Positions 42,030 to 50,444 are shown, numbered from the stretch's first letter. The stretch: DNA of 64,000 bases from JBBQWZ01 sp038210135 (GCA_038210135.1 JBBQWZ010000007.1:1-64000); one strand, 5' to 3'. The notes: generated by a model from the letters alone, not told the origin. Translations and numbers: made by a program.

Positions 42030-42274
42030 TGCGGACCACCTTAACGCTCGATGAGGATGTGGCGGCCAAACTGAAAGCGGAAATCCGCCGCACCGGCAAG
42101 CCCATGAAGACGGTGGTGAACGAATCGCTACGGGTGGCCCTCACCGAGTCGTTGAAGGATAAGCCGGTGAAGCCGTTCAAGGTTCACGCCCGGCCGCTCG
42201 GACTTCGGCCCGGCCTTTCCTTCGACAACGTCTGGAAACTGATAGAGGAGATCGAAGGCGAGAACTACAAGTGA
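42029..42274 (+). CDS. vapB: VapB-like antitoxin
   Basis: 81 residues with a GTG start 6 nt after the -10 box and no Shine-Dalgarno sequence, hence probably leaderless. A short N-terminal ribbon-helix-helix region (RTTLTLDEDVAAKLKAEIRR, then GKPMKTVVNESLRVAL) provides DNA binding, and the C-terminal tail (NVWKLIEEIEGE) should wrap the toxin. It overlaps the toxin gene by 4 bp. Confidence 0.88.
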   Translation: MRTTLTLDEDVAAKLKAEIRRTGKPMKTVVNESLRVALTESLKDKPVKPFKVHARPLGLRPGLSFDNVWKLIEEIEGENYK

Positions 42275-42702
42275 TTCTCATCGATGCGAACCTTTTGCTG
42301 TACGCCTACAACGCATACTCTCCGGCCTACGCCGAGGCTCGCGAATGGTTTCAAAAGACGTTGAACGGCACCGAGCCAGCGCGGGCAAGTTGGATCACGA
42401 TCCTGGCATTCTGCCGCATTTCTACGAACGCTCGGATATTTGATCAACCCTATACCGCGGCCGAAGCAATGCATGTGGTTGACGAGTGGCTCGCCCAACC
42501 GAAATTTGGCGTGCTGCAACCGGGCGCACGCTTTCACGGGATATTCAGGCAACTGACGACAGAAGGGCAGTGCAAAGGCGATCTCTTCTCGGACGCCTAC
42601 CTCGCGGCGCTGGCCATCGAGCACGGCTGCACTCTTCACACCACGGACCGTGACTTCACTCGATTTCCAGGCTTGAAGCACATCAATCCTCTTACTCGCT
42701 AG
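42271..42702 (+). CDS. vapC: VapC PIN-domain toxin
   Basis: 143 residues with a GTG start overlapping the antitoxin stop (GTGA). PIN-domain acidic residues are in place: D5 (LIDANLLLYAYN), the mid E (YAEAREWF), D111 region (KGDLFSDAYLAAL) and D126 (TTDRDFTRFPGL). VapC toxins are Mg-dependent ribonucleases that cut tRNA or rRNA. It is complete and likely active, in contrast to the broken ParE at 27.3 kb. Confidence 0.92.
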   Translation: MILIDANLLLYAYNAYSPAYAEAREWFQKTLNGTEPARASWITILAFCRISTNARIFDQPYTAAEAMHVVDEWLAQPKFGVLQPGARFHGIFRQLTTEGQCKGDLFSDAYLAALAIEHGCTLHTTDRDFTRFPGLKHINPLTR

Positions 42703-42735
42703 CCGCGCCGCCGCGCTAGTGTATCCTCAATCCTG

Positions 42736-43647
42736 ATGCGCGCCCTCGCTTTGCTCCTCTGCGCCGCGATTTCCTCGCCGGCATGGAACTTCACCGGACA
42801 TCGGATCGTCGCCGCCATCGCCTACGATCGTCTGAAACCGGCCGCCCGCGCCCGCGTGGACGCGCTACTCGCTCAGCATCCGGATTACGCCAGGTTCACG
42901 CAAGGCGCCGCCGGCGATCCCCCAGCGAAAGCTCGCGCCGCGTTTCTTGCGGCGTCCGTCTGGCCGGATGTCATCAAGGGCGATCGGCGCTTCTGGAACG
43001 AAGCTCGTACCGACGCGAAACCCACTCAGCAACTGGAAGGATTTCCGGACATGCGGCAGCATCAGAACTGGCACTACGAGGACATCGGCTTCTCCCCGGA
43101 CAGCACTCCCGTCATCCCGCAGCCAGCTCCGAATGCCGAGACGGAATCGAAGCGGATCCTCGCGACGCTATCGACGAACGCCAAATCGAATCCAGCGCAA
43201 GCCGCCTACGACCTGCCCTGGCTGATCCATATCGTTGGCGACATCCACCAGCCGCTACACTGCACCAGCCGCTTCACGCACGACCTGCCGAACGGCGACC
43301 AGGGCGGTAACAAGGTGTGGATTACGGGTCCGGTGAACCTGCATTCTTATTGGGACGGCTTGTTCGGGCGCGACGATTCTGAAGCGAACGTGAGCGTCGC
43401 TGAGGCGAAGTTCACCGAGGCGCATCACAAGCCGTTTTGGCTTCGCAAGAATCCGACGCGCTGGCTGAAGGAGGGCGCGAAGATCGATCGCGAGTTTGTG
43501 TACAGCTTCGGTCCGGAAAACGGCACGCGCGAAAAACCCGTTGCACTGCCGGCCGGATATGCCGATCGCGCGCAGGCCATCGGCGCGAAGCGCGCGGCAC
43601 TCGCAGGCTATCGCCTGGCCGCGGTACTGAACGAGACACTCCGCTAG
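42736..43647 (+). CDS. S1/P1-type nuclease
   Basis: 303 residues. The signal peptide is short (1-16) and cleavage before W17 would leave the mature N-terminal tryptophan, which is a zinc ligand in this family; H22 (NFTGH) follows. Further ligands are in HYEDIG, LIHIVGDIHQPLH, DQGGN and HSYWD. The enzyme degrades single-stranded RNA and DNA in the periplasm or medium, providing phosphate or nucleosides. It is complete, starting 33 bp after vapC. Confidence 0.9.
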   Translation: MRALALLLCAAISSPAWNFTGHRIVAAIAYDRLKPAARARVDALLAQHPDYARFTQGAAGDPPAKARAAFLAASVWPDVIKGDRRFWNEARTDAKPTQQLEGFPDMRQHQNWHYEDIGFSPDSTPVIPQPAPNAETESKRILATLSTNAKSNPAQAAYDLPWLIHIVGDIHQPLHCTSRFTHDLPNGDQGGNKVWITGPVNLHSYWDGLFGRDDSEANVSVAEAKFTEAHHKPFWLRKNPTRWLKEGAKIDREFVYSFGPENGTREKPVALPAGYADRAQAIGAKRAALAGYRLAAVLNETLR

Positions 43648-43653
43648 ATTCTT

Positions 43654-44895
43654 ATGAACCGGCGCCAGACCACTGTCCTCGCGTTGCTGGCCCTGGCAGT
43701 CGCGATCAACTACATCGACCGCGGAATCCTGTCGGTCGCCGCCGATCCTTTGAGCCGCGAACTCGGCCTCGGTCCCGCGAAAATCGGTATGCTGCTGTCG
43801 GCCTTTTTCTGGACCTACGCCACCTGCCAGATTGCCGCCGGCTGGCTGCTCGAACGCTATACCGTCCGCTGGATTTACGCCGGAGGCTACACGCTTTGGT
43901 CGCTCGCGACCGCCGCCACCGGACTGGCTCCTGGTTTCGGCGTCATGTTCGGCGCGCGTCTGGTCCTCGGCGCCGGCGAATCGGTCAGCTATCCGGCGAA
44001 TTCGAAGGTGATTGCTTCGGGCATTCCGGAACGCCGCCGCGGCCTCGCAAATTCGGTCATCGACGCCGGCGCGCGCGTCGGTTCGGCGCTCGGCGTCCTG
44101 ATCGGCGGCTGGATGATCGCGAAACTCCAGTGGCGCGGGATGTTCATGGCAGTCGGCGGCGTCAGCCTGCTATGGCTGATTCCGTGGCTGCTTTCGACCG
44201 AAGGACTGGCCGCAACACACGCCGTGAAGCCGGATGCGGATAAGGGTCCAACGACGCTCGATATCCTGAAGCGGCGTCAGGCCTGGGGCGCGATGCTGGG
44301 TTTGTTCGCTTTCAACTATGCTGCGTATTTCATGATCACGTGGTTGCCGTTGTACTTTGCGCGCGAACGCCACTACTCGCAGCAGGAAGTCGCCACGTAC
44401 GGTTCCCTGCCCTTCTGGTGCACCGCCGTGTCTGCTGTCTTCTGCGGTTGGCTATCGGATCGTCTGGTTGCCGCCGGATTTCCATCGTCCAAAGTGCGCC
44501 GGACCTTCGCCGTGGGCGGTTTGTGGTTGATGACCATGCTGGTTCCAGCCGGCCTGGTGAGCAGTTCGAACATCAGCCTCGCTCTGATCGTCGGCGCCGC
44601 CATCTGTTGCGGGATGTATAGCTCACACGGGTGGCTGACCGCCCAGACCTTGGCGGGTCCGCAGGCGGCGGCAAGATGGACCGGATTGCAGAATGCCTTT
44701 GGCAATCTCGCCGGCGTAGTCGCTCCGATGCTGACCGGCTGGCTGATTGAGGCGACCGGAACTTTCGTGGCCGCGTTTGCCGCGGTGGGATGCGTCCTGG
44801 TCGCCGGAGGACTGGCCCAATTGTTCGTGATCGGCGAGGTCCGGCCCATCGACTGGTCGGTTTCTTCCAGGCAGCCCGCCGCTGGCGCGCCCTAA
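43654..44895 (+). CDS. MFS transporter, anion:cation symporter-like
   Basis: 413 residues with twelve predicted helices. It has the family features AINYIDRGILSVA (first helix), RLVLGAGESVSYPANSKVI and a central loop before helix 7 (TEGLAATHAVKPDADKGPT). GT/DR-rich motifs place it near the anion:cation symporter group (hexuronate, glucarate and phthalate permeases). The substrate is unknown. It starts 6 bp after the nuclease stop, so both may share a transcript; a hairpin at 44916 can terminate it. Confidence 0.88.
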   Translation: MNRRQTTVLALLALAVAINYIDRGILSVAADPLSRELGLGPAKIGMLLSAFFWTYATCQIAAGWLLERYTVRWIYAGGYTLWSLATAATGLAPGFGVMFGARLVLGAGESVSYPANSKVIASGIPERRRGLANSVIDAGARVGSALGVLIGGWMIAKLQWRGMFMAVGGVSLLWLIPWLLSTEGLAATHAVKPDADKGPTTLDILKRRQAWGAMLGLFAFNYAAYFMITWLPLYFARERHYSQQEVATYGSLPFWCTAVSAVFCGWLSDRLVAAGFPSSKVRRTFAVGGLWLMTMLVPAGLVSSSNISLALIVGAAICCGMYSSHGWLTAQTLAGPQAAARWTGLQNAFGNLAGVVAPMLTGWLIEATGTFVAAFAAVGCVLVAGGLAQLFVIGEVRPIDWSVSSRQPAAGAP

Positions 44896-44912
44896 TCTCG
44901 CACTAGAAACAG

Positions 44913-44945
44913 AAAGGCCGCCTCGGCTTTCGCCCAGGCGGCCTC
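44913..44945 (-). terminator. Terminator after pilin 1
   Basis: On the minus strand GGCCGCCT pairs with AGGCGGCC and encloses GGCGAAAGCC, a GNRA-capped inner stem, followed by TTTCTGTTTC. It lies about 30 bp after the pilin stop. On the plus strand it may also end the MFS transcript. Confidence 0.75.
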
Positions 44946-44974
44946 TGCAATCCGTATCCGAATAAGTAGCTGAA

Positions 44975-45163
44975 CTAGCTGGGGTTGGCGGCGGTGGTCA
45001 TGACCGAACCGATTTTCGAGAAAATCGTCGAGATCGAGGTGGACACGCCCGGCATGATGGCGCCCGCCGCAACGGCGACGAAACCGGCCATCAATGCATA
45101 TTCAATCAAATCCTGGCCTTTGGTGTCATTCCAAATCCGGAGTTTCCAAACGAGATTCATCAT
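44975..45163 (-). CDS. Flp-family type IVb pilin, copy 1
   Basis: 62 residues. The leader MMNLVWKLRIWNDTKGQDLIEYALMA has the prepilin site G|QDLIEYAL, followed by the hydrophobic helix and the tail TTAANPS. This is a short Flp/Fap pilin exported by a Tad system; no Tad genes are in this window. It differs from copy 2 only near residues 4-5. AGGAG lies upstream of the ATG. Confidence 0.92.
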   Translation of the reverse strand: MMNLVWKLRIWNDTKGQDLIEYALMAGFVAVAAGAIMPGVSTSISTIFSKIGSVMTTAANPS

Positions 45164-45424
45164 AAATTTTTCTCCTCTTGCCTATAGGTTGAGGCGACTG
45201 TCCCTTGCCTCTGCTGCAAAGTTATCATTGGGGGTGGTCTGCTGAAATCAGCCGATGTCCCCAAAGGCACCTAGGAAATCGCCTCAGGAAATGCTCGCCG
45301 GACGGATATCCGCCTCGACAAACTAGCCCGTCTACCCTCATCTAGGGGGGAATGGGCAATCCTCGCTCTGATTCTTGAAACCATTCAAACTATTGATCAA
45401 AAACCAGTTAAGCAACCCGCAAAA
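45164..45424. other. Pilin leader region, duplicated with its gene
   Basis: The upstream region of pilin 1 shares blocks with that of pilin 2: TGATAAC/TGATAAG (rc at 45221-45227), a GGCAAGG block and CTATAGG just before AAGAGGAGAAA. These may be promoter and leader elements. The rest shows no gene. Confidence 0.4.
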
Positions 45425-45460
45425 CGGAAAGGCCGCCGGGGCTTTCGCCCAGGCGGCCTC
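45425..45460 (-). terminator. Terminator after pilin 2
   Basis: The stem GGCCGCC (45431-45437) with GGCGGCC (45452-45458) contains the same GGCGAAAGCC cap and is followed on the minus strand by TTTCCGTTTT. It is a copy of the terminator at 44913. Confidence 0.75.
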
Positions 45461-45492
45461 TAGAATCCGTATCCAAAAACGAGCAGCTTTAA

Positions 45493-45681
45493 TTAGCTCG
45501 GGTTGGCGGCAGTGGTCATGACCGAACCGATCTTCGAGAAGATCGTCGAAATCGAGGTGGACACGCCAGGCATGATGGCGCCCGCCGCAACCGCGACGAA
45601 GCCGGCCATCAATGCGTATTCGATCAAATCCTGGCCTTTGGTGTCGTTCCAAATGCGCAGTTTCCAAATCATATTCATCAT
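45493..45681 (-). CDS. Flp-family type IVb pilin, copy 2
   Basis: 62 residues, identical to copy 1 except M4-I5 (L4-V5 in copy 1). The coding sequences differ at several silent sites, so the duplication is old enough to have drifted under purifying selection. Each copy carries its own leader and terminator; the repeat unit is 518 bp. Confidence 0.92.
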   Translation of the reverse strand: MMNMIWKLRIWNDTKGQDLIEYALMAGFVAVAAGAIMPGVSTSISTIFSKIGSVMTTAANPS

Positions 45682-45910
45682 TTTAATTCTTTCTCCTCTT
45701 CCCTATAGGGCGACAGATCCTTGCCGCTGATGACAACTTATCACCGCGCTGTCCACAGAAGAATCAGGCGTTGTCCTTAAGGGCCCTATTCAAATCGTCT
45801 CAGCTTGGGGCCCGTCACTGGACCGGGGCACTCGGGCGGTCTAGTCCTGCTACCCCTATTGAGGGTTAGCTCGCTGAGAACAACCCTTCTGGCACTCGAA
45901 ACCCTCGTGC

Positions 45911-45916
45911 TATAGT
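45911..45916 (+). promoter_or_regulatory. -10 box, leaderless-type promoter
   Basis: TATAGT ends 6 nt before the ATG at 45923, leaving no room for a ribosome-binding site. TTCTGG at 45887-45892 is a weak -35 with 18-bp spacing. Confidence 0.4.
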
Positions 45917-45922
45917 ACTGAA

Positions 45923-47521
45923 ATGCAAGGGCATAACACCCGCGGAAGAGTTTGGCTGACGCTGGTTTTGGCCATCGCACTCACGCTTTCGGCGCGCTCT
46001 GCATGGCAACAACGGGATGTCCCCCAATTCGGGTTTCTCCACGATGACGGACTCTATCTTGTTTCGGCTAAGTCGCTTGCAGATGGATCCGGGTATCGTC
46101 TCGAGAGCTTTCCGGGTTCCCCCGACCATACTAAGTACCCGCCTGGGTATCCCCTAGCCCTATCCCTCGCCTGGAGGCTGGGAGGAGGCTATCCGGAGGT
46201 CTTGCCGTGGGCCTCTTTCTTCGGCTGGCTCACGATCCCTCTCCTCATCGGACTCAGCCTGCTGCTCTTTAGGCGGTTTGGCTTTGCGGACTGGCAGCTC
46301 CTGCTACTGGGAATCCTTCTGGCACTGAACCCGTACATCACGTTGTTTGGAATCAACCTGTTATCGGAGAACCTGTTCCTCTGCCTGCTGCTCGGATCGC
46401 TACTGGTTGCCGCCCGATCGCCGAGCTCCCGCTCCGCACTCGGAGCCGGATTCCTCGCTTCGTTCGCCTTCCTGACCCGCAGCGCCGGAATCGTGTTGTT
46501 GGTTTCTCAGCCGGTGGCCTACCTGTGGCGGCGGCAACGCCAGGCCGCACTCTGGTTTCTTGCAGGCATGTTTCCGGCCACGGCAGTGTGGATGGCTTGG
46601 GCTCGCCTCCATACTCCGCCGGCCGGTGAAGATTGGATTCTCGCGTATTACACCAATTACTTCGCCTACCAGATTCAGAATGCGCCGTTATCGATGCTGC
46701 ATATCGTCGTTTGGAAGAATTTGGATGCTTTGTTGTACAGCATGGGCTCCCTGATCTTCCCGAAGGTCTTCGACCTGCTGCCCGCCAAGATTGTGGCGCA
46801 GATGATCTCGCTGGCGATGATCGCCGGAGTCGTCCGAATGGCAAAGAAGCTTCCGGCGGCTCGCGACTACGCCCTGTTCGCCGCCGGATCCGTTGGACTT
46901 CTCTTGATTTGGCATTTCCCGCCCACTGAACGCTTCCTGCTGCCGATCGCCCCATTGCTGTTCGCCGGGCTGATCACGGAATTGGAGCACATGGCCGGCC
47001 TGATGCGCTCGGCCTTGAAGCATAAAGACCGCTCGCAGCGGGTAGTTGCGGCGGCGATGGCTACTGCGGCGGCGGTGTTCCTGCTGGCTTGCGTAGCCCT
47101 TCAGATCTGGGTCGGGCAAGTCTACATGCCGGACACCGCCGCGCGCTGGCGCGAGCGCAAGGTGGAGCGTAAGCCGGCCTATGATTGGATTCGCAAGAAC
47201 ACATCGCCCGAAGCCGTGTTCGTAGCCTACGACGATGGTCCGCTGTATCTCGAAACCGGGAGGCACGCGTTCTCCGTGCCTCTTCCGACACGCTTCTGGT
47301 ATCTCGAAGAGTACAACCAGCAGGTGGACATCTACCGTAAAATCGACCAACTGGCGCGAAATCACGGTGCGCGATATGTGTACTACAGCAAGAACGATCT
47401 CGATCGGGACGCCGCGCCGGACCAGCGCAGTGCAGTCGCGCAGGCGATGAGGGACAATGTCCACTTGCGGCCAGTTTGGCAAGGCGTGGAGTCGGTAATT
47501 TTCGAAGTGCTGGTTCCGTAG
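45923..47521 (+). CDS. GT-C membrane glycosyltransferase-like protein
   Basis: 532 residues with about ten membrane helices. The first loop has FLHDDGLYLVSAKSLADG, then KYPPGYPLALSLAW, a pattern shared by dolichyl-phosphate-mannose/ArnT-like GT-C transferases in which acidic residues of the first loop bind the lipid-sugar donor. The C-terminal domain is soluble and probably periplasmic. It would glycosylate an envelope lipid or protein; the substrate is unknown. The codon pattern and GC are lower than in flanking genes. Confidence 0.75.
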   Translation: MQGHNTRGRVWLTLVLAIALTLSARSAWQQRDVPQFGFLHDDGLYLVSAKSLADGSGYRLESFPGSPDHTKYPPGYPLALSLAWRLGGGYPEVLPWASFFGWLTIPLLIGLSLLLFRRFGFADWQLLLLGILLALNPYITLFGINLLSENLFLCLLLGSLLVAARSPSSRSALGAGFLASFAFLTRSAGIVLLVSQPVAYLWRRQRQAALWFLAGMFPATAVWMAWARLHTPPAGEDWILAYYTNYFAYQIQNAPLSMLHIVVWKNLDALLYSMGSLIFPKVFDLLPAKIVAQMISLAMIAGVVRMAKKLPAARDYALFAAGSVGLLLIWHFPPTERFLLPIAPLLFAGLITELEHMAGLMRSALKHKDRSQRVVAAAMATAAAVFLLACVALQIWVGQVYMPDTAARWRERKVERKPAYDWIRKNTSPEAVFVAYDDGPLYLETGRHAFSVPLPTRFWYLEEYNQQVDIYRKIDQLARNHGARYVYYSKNDLDRDAAPDQRSAVAQAMRDNVHLRPVWQGVESVIFEVLVP

Positions 47522-47551
47522 ATCGGCGGCGGAGGGATGAGGGCTTGAAAT

Positions 47552-48271
47552 ATGTGGAGTAAGTTGATCGGCTGGTGGGAGATGCGTACGCGAGGGAAGG
47601 AACTTCGCGGCCCTTTGCCGATCCAGTTGGACGTGCTACGCGATCGCCATTCGCGGGCTGAAGTCCAGGTGATGTCGATCGTGGCGTTCCTGTTGGCGGT
47701 TCCGCTGCTGATTTTTGGCTACGTCTATTTCTTTGGAGGAAACCAGCGGGCCGAGCAGGACTTGGCGGACGGCACGCGGATGGTGAGCCCCGGCCACTAC
47801 GAAGAAGGAATCATGCTGCTGACGAAAGCCCTGGACAAGCTGGGCTCTTCGCATCCGAATCGCTATATGGGATACCTGATGCGCGGAACGGCTTATCACA
47901 TGGTCGGCGAACGCCAGAAAAGTACAGACGATCTCGTGGAGGCAATCCGGTTGCGGCCGGACTGCGGGCGCTGTTACACCGAGCGGGCCGGAGTGGAGCG
48001 CGAGCTCAAGCAGTATTCGGAAGCGCTCGAGGATTTGGATCGTGCGCAGCCAATCGAAAACACCCCCGATATCCATTACGACCGGGCCATGATTTACGAG
48101 GAAACCAACCAGCCGGCCAAGGCGATCGAAGAGTATTCGAAAGCCATTTCCATGCGCGACGGTTGGCCGCACATGTACCGGGCGCGTGCCAAATTGCGCA
48201 AGCAGGTCGGCGACATGACCGGCTATGAAGAGGACAAACAGATGGTCATCCGGTTGACCGGCGGCTGGTAA
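47552..48271 (+). CDS. Membrane-anchored TPR protein
   Basis: 239 residues. One membrane helix at about 41-62 (VMSIVAFLLAVPLLIFGYVYF) is followed by a soluble C-terminal part with four or five TPR units at about 75-235 (MGYLMRGTAYHMVGERQKST, IHYDRAMIYEETNQPAKAIE). GGAGGG lies upstream of the ATG. It follows the glycosyltransferase by 30 bp and may be its operon partner. Confidence 0.78.
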   Translation: MWSKLIGWWEMRTRGKELRGPLPIQLDVLRDRHSRAEVQVMSIVAFLLAVPLLIFGYVYFFGGNQRAEQDLADGTRMVSPGHYEEGIMLLTKALDKLGSSHPNRYMGYLMRGTAYHMVGERQKSTDDLVEAIRLRPDCGRCYTERAGVERELKQYSEALEDLDRAQPIENTPDIHYDRAMIYEETNQPAKAIEEYSKAISMRDGWPHMYRARAKLRKQVGDMTGYEEDKQMVIRLTGGW

Positions 48272-48282
48272 GCTTTCTTGCG

Positions 48283-49236
48283 TTAGGCGGCCTGGAACAG
48301 ATCTTCCTGTACGGCTCGCCGACCGCGGAATTCTTGCAATTCCCAGGGATATTTCGCAAGCAACGTCTCGGGAGCGCGACGCCGCGGATCGCCGAGCAGG
48401 GCCTGAAGTTGAAGCGCGTTGACGATGCTTTTTCCGCCGGCATCATTGTTCGCGACGACGAACACGTTCTCGGCATAACGGGCGAGATGCTGAATCCGCG
48501 GAACCCATTCCGCCAGCTCGGAACCGGAATACAGGTAGTTATGCTGCAGGCTGCGGCTGGCAGCCGGTTTGTAGGCTCCGAGCGAGTTGCCCGGGTTGCG
48601 CCCGTGTAGCCGGACGTACCCGACGCCAGTCGTCAAGATCGCGGTCGGCGGCATCGCCCGCGCATAATCCGGCTGGTCAACATTGCAGAATCCGATCTTG
48701 TAGTCGATCAGCATCCCCACCGCTTCCTCCGCCATCCAGGAGTCGTGACGGAACTCGGCAACCAGCGGGAATTCATGGAAGGCGCGGCGAAGGTCGATGA
48801 CAAACTGGCGGTTCTCCGCTGTGAATCGGAACGACCAGGGAAATTGCATCAGCAAAGCGCCCAAACGTCCGCTCCGCAGCAGTGGCCACAAGCCGTCCTT
48901 GAAACTCCTGACATCTTCCGGATGGAGAACCCGTTCGTGCGTAAAGCATTGGTGGAGCTTGGCCGTAAACTTGAAGTTCGGATTCGCTTCTGCTTTCTTA
49001 GCCCAAAGTGAAGTCACTTCAGGCTTTAGCATCTGATAGAAAGACGAGTTAATTTCGACCGCATCCACAAATTGAGCAAGGTATTCGACCGCATGGGGGG
49101 CGCGTTGACGGGCTTTCGGGTAAACGACGCCCGCCCAATGCGGATAGGACCATCCGGCGGGACCGATGTGGAGATTACGCAAGGTGATGTTAGGGACACT
49201 TGCGATCTGGTTAGGGAGTCTGGTTTCGGTAGCCAC
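48283..49236 (-). CDS. DUF72 (YecE-like) protein
   Basis: 317 residues of the DUF72 family, a TIM-barrel-like fold. The typical segments are IGPAGWSYPHWAGVVYP, EINSSFYQ, FRHDSW and a late VVANNDAGGKSIVNALQ. The function is unknown; proteins of this fold are often near nucleases or phosphatases. It is complete and convergent with the TPR gene, 11 bp apart. Confidence 0.88.
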   Translation of the reverse strand: MATETRLPNQIASVPNITLRNLHIGPAGWSYPHWAGVVYPKARQRAPHAVEYLAQFVDAVEINSSFYQMLKPEVTSLWAKKAEANPNFKFTAKLHQCFTHERVLHPEDVRSFKDGLWPLLRSGRLGALLMQFPWSFRFTAENRQFVIDLRRAFHEFPLVAEFRHDSWMAEEAVGMLIDYKIGFCNVDQPDYARAMPPTAILTTGVGYVRLHGRNPGNSLGAYKPAASRSLQHNYLYSGSELAEWVPRIQHLARYAENVFVVANNDAGGKSIVNALQLQALLGDPRRRAPETLLAKYPWELQEFRGRRAVQEDLFQAA

Positions 49237-49332
49237 GGGGAGGCCTCCTTGCGCAATGTTCGCTTTCTCTTTGCCTAATACTAGGCGAATATGAGGCGAA
49301 TGTCAATGCCTCAGTTCGCAAAGTACAAGATG

Positions 49333-49360
49333 CGTCCCGTCGCTTACGCTCCGGGTTCAA
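49333..49360 (-). repeat. Family B dispersed repeat (inverted)
   Basis: GTCCCGTCGCTTA then CGCTCCGGGTTCAA is the reverse complement of the consensus. It is followed by AATCCCT-GT-AGGGATT, a small perfect dyad (49359-49374). Confidence 0.8.
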
Positions 49361-49490
49361 TCCCTGTAGGGATTAGTGGGCTCGGCCCTCACGGTCGCGC
49401 TTCTGGTGTTGAACCATATTCTTCGCTAAAGAGGGGTGGCAGCAGTTTTTACAATGGGCTTAGACGTATTTGGAAGTGTGTTTTAAATAC

Positions 49491-49532
49491 ATGTCTATTT
49501 CTATAGACATACTATAGATTAGGGTATATACT
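49491..49532 (+). promoter_or_regulatory. cysD promoter overlapped by a 20-bp palindrome
   Basis: ATGTCTAT (49491-49498), TTCT, ATAGACAT (49503-49510) is a perfect palindrome. TAGACA (49504-49509) within it, a 17-bp spacer and TATACT (49527-49532) form a good promoter, and ATG 49539 follows 6 nt later, so the mRNA is probably leaderless. A dimeric repressor (for example Rrf2/CymR-like or LysR-like) binding here would block the -35. Confidence 0.7.
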
Positions 49533-49538
49533 CAGTCC

Positions 49539-50444
49539 ATGACCCCTCGCCTCAGCCATCTCCAGGCTCTCGAGGCCGAATCCATTCACATCCTTCGCGA
49601 AGTGGCCGCCGAGTTTCAGCGCCCGGTAATGCTCTATTCGATCGGCAAAGACTCCTCGGTAATGCTTAGGCTGGCGCAAAAGGCCTTTCATCCGGCGCCG
49701 ATTCCGTTCCCGCTGCTGCACGTGGACACGGGATACAAGTTCAGCGAAATGATTACATTTCGCGACGAATATACCGCACAACTTGGACTCCGGCTGATCG
49801 TCCATCGCAACGAGGAGGCTCTAGCCAACGGAACCAACCCCGCAGCCCTCGGAACACAACGCTGCTGCGGACTGCTCAAGACGCAATCCTTATTAAACGC
49901 TCTTCGCGCGGGCGGTTTTGACGCCGCCTTTGGCGGCGCCCGGCGCGACGAAGAGAAGTCGCGCGCCAAGGAGCGCATCTATTCCTTCCGCGATTCCCAG
50001 GGTCAATGGGATCCGAAAAATCAACGCCCGGAACTCTGGAACCTGTTCAACAGCCGTGTCGGACCACAGGAGAGCATTCGCGTTTTCCCGCTTTCCAACT
50101 GGACCGAGATGGACGTCTGGCACTACATCCACGTCGAGCGGATCCCGATCGTGCCATTGTACTTTGCGGCCGAACGCCTAATGCTGGTACGCGGCGATTC
50201 GCTGATCCCGATCGAGCAGCCGTTCGTCAAACCCATGCCCGGCGAGAAGCCGCAATTAGTCCGCTGCCGGATGCGCTCGCTCGGATGCAGCCCGTGCACG
50301 GGAGCCATCCGGTCGGATGCGGCCACCGTACCCGAAATTATCCAGGAGCTGATCTCGTTCCGCCGCTCCGAGCGCGAGAACCGCATCATCGATCACGACC
50401 AGGAAGGCTCGATGGAGATCAAGAAGCGCGAGGGCTATTTTTAA
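49539..50444 (+). CDS. cysD: Sulfate adenylyltransferase subunit 2
   Basis: 301 residues of the PP-loop ATP pyrophosphatase family. The ATP-binding loop is SIGKDSSVMLRLAQK (about 34-48). The family also shows HVDTGYKF, GGARRDEEKSRAKER and WTEMDVWHYIHVE. With CysN it makes adenosine 5'-phosphosulfate (APS) from ATP and sulfate. It is first in a four-gene operon and abuts cysN directly (TAA then GTG). Confidence 0.96.
   Translation: MTPRLSHLQALEAESIHILREVAAEFQRPVMLYSIGKDSSVMLRLAQKAFHPAPIPFPLLHVDTGYKFSEMITFRDEYTAQLGLRLIVHRNEEALANGTNPAALGTQRCCGLLKTQSLLNALRAGGFDAAFGGARRDEEKSRAKERIYSFRDSQGQWDPKNQRPELWNLFNSRVGPQESIRVFPLSNWTEMDVWHYIHVERIPIVPLYFAAERLMLVRGDSLIPIEQPFVKPMPGEKPQLVRCRMRSLGCSPCTGAIRSDAATVPEIIQELISFRRSERENRIIDHDQEGSMEIKKREGYF

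Noticed and set aside
49375..49490. tRNA-like or riboswitch leader before cysD
   Set aside because: I could not form a cloverleaf or a known riboswitch core, and the predicted transcription start lies downstream.
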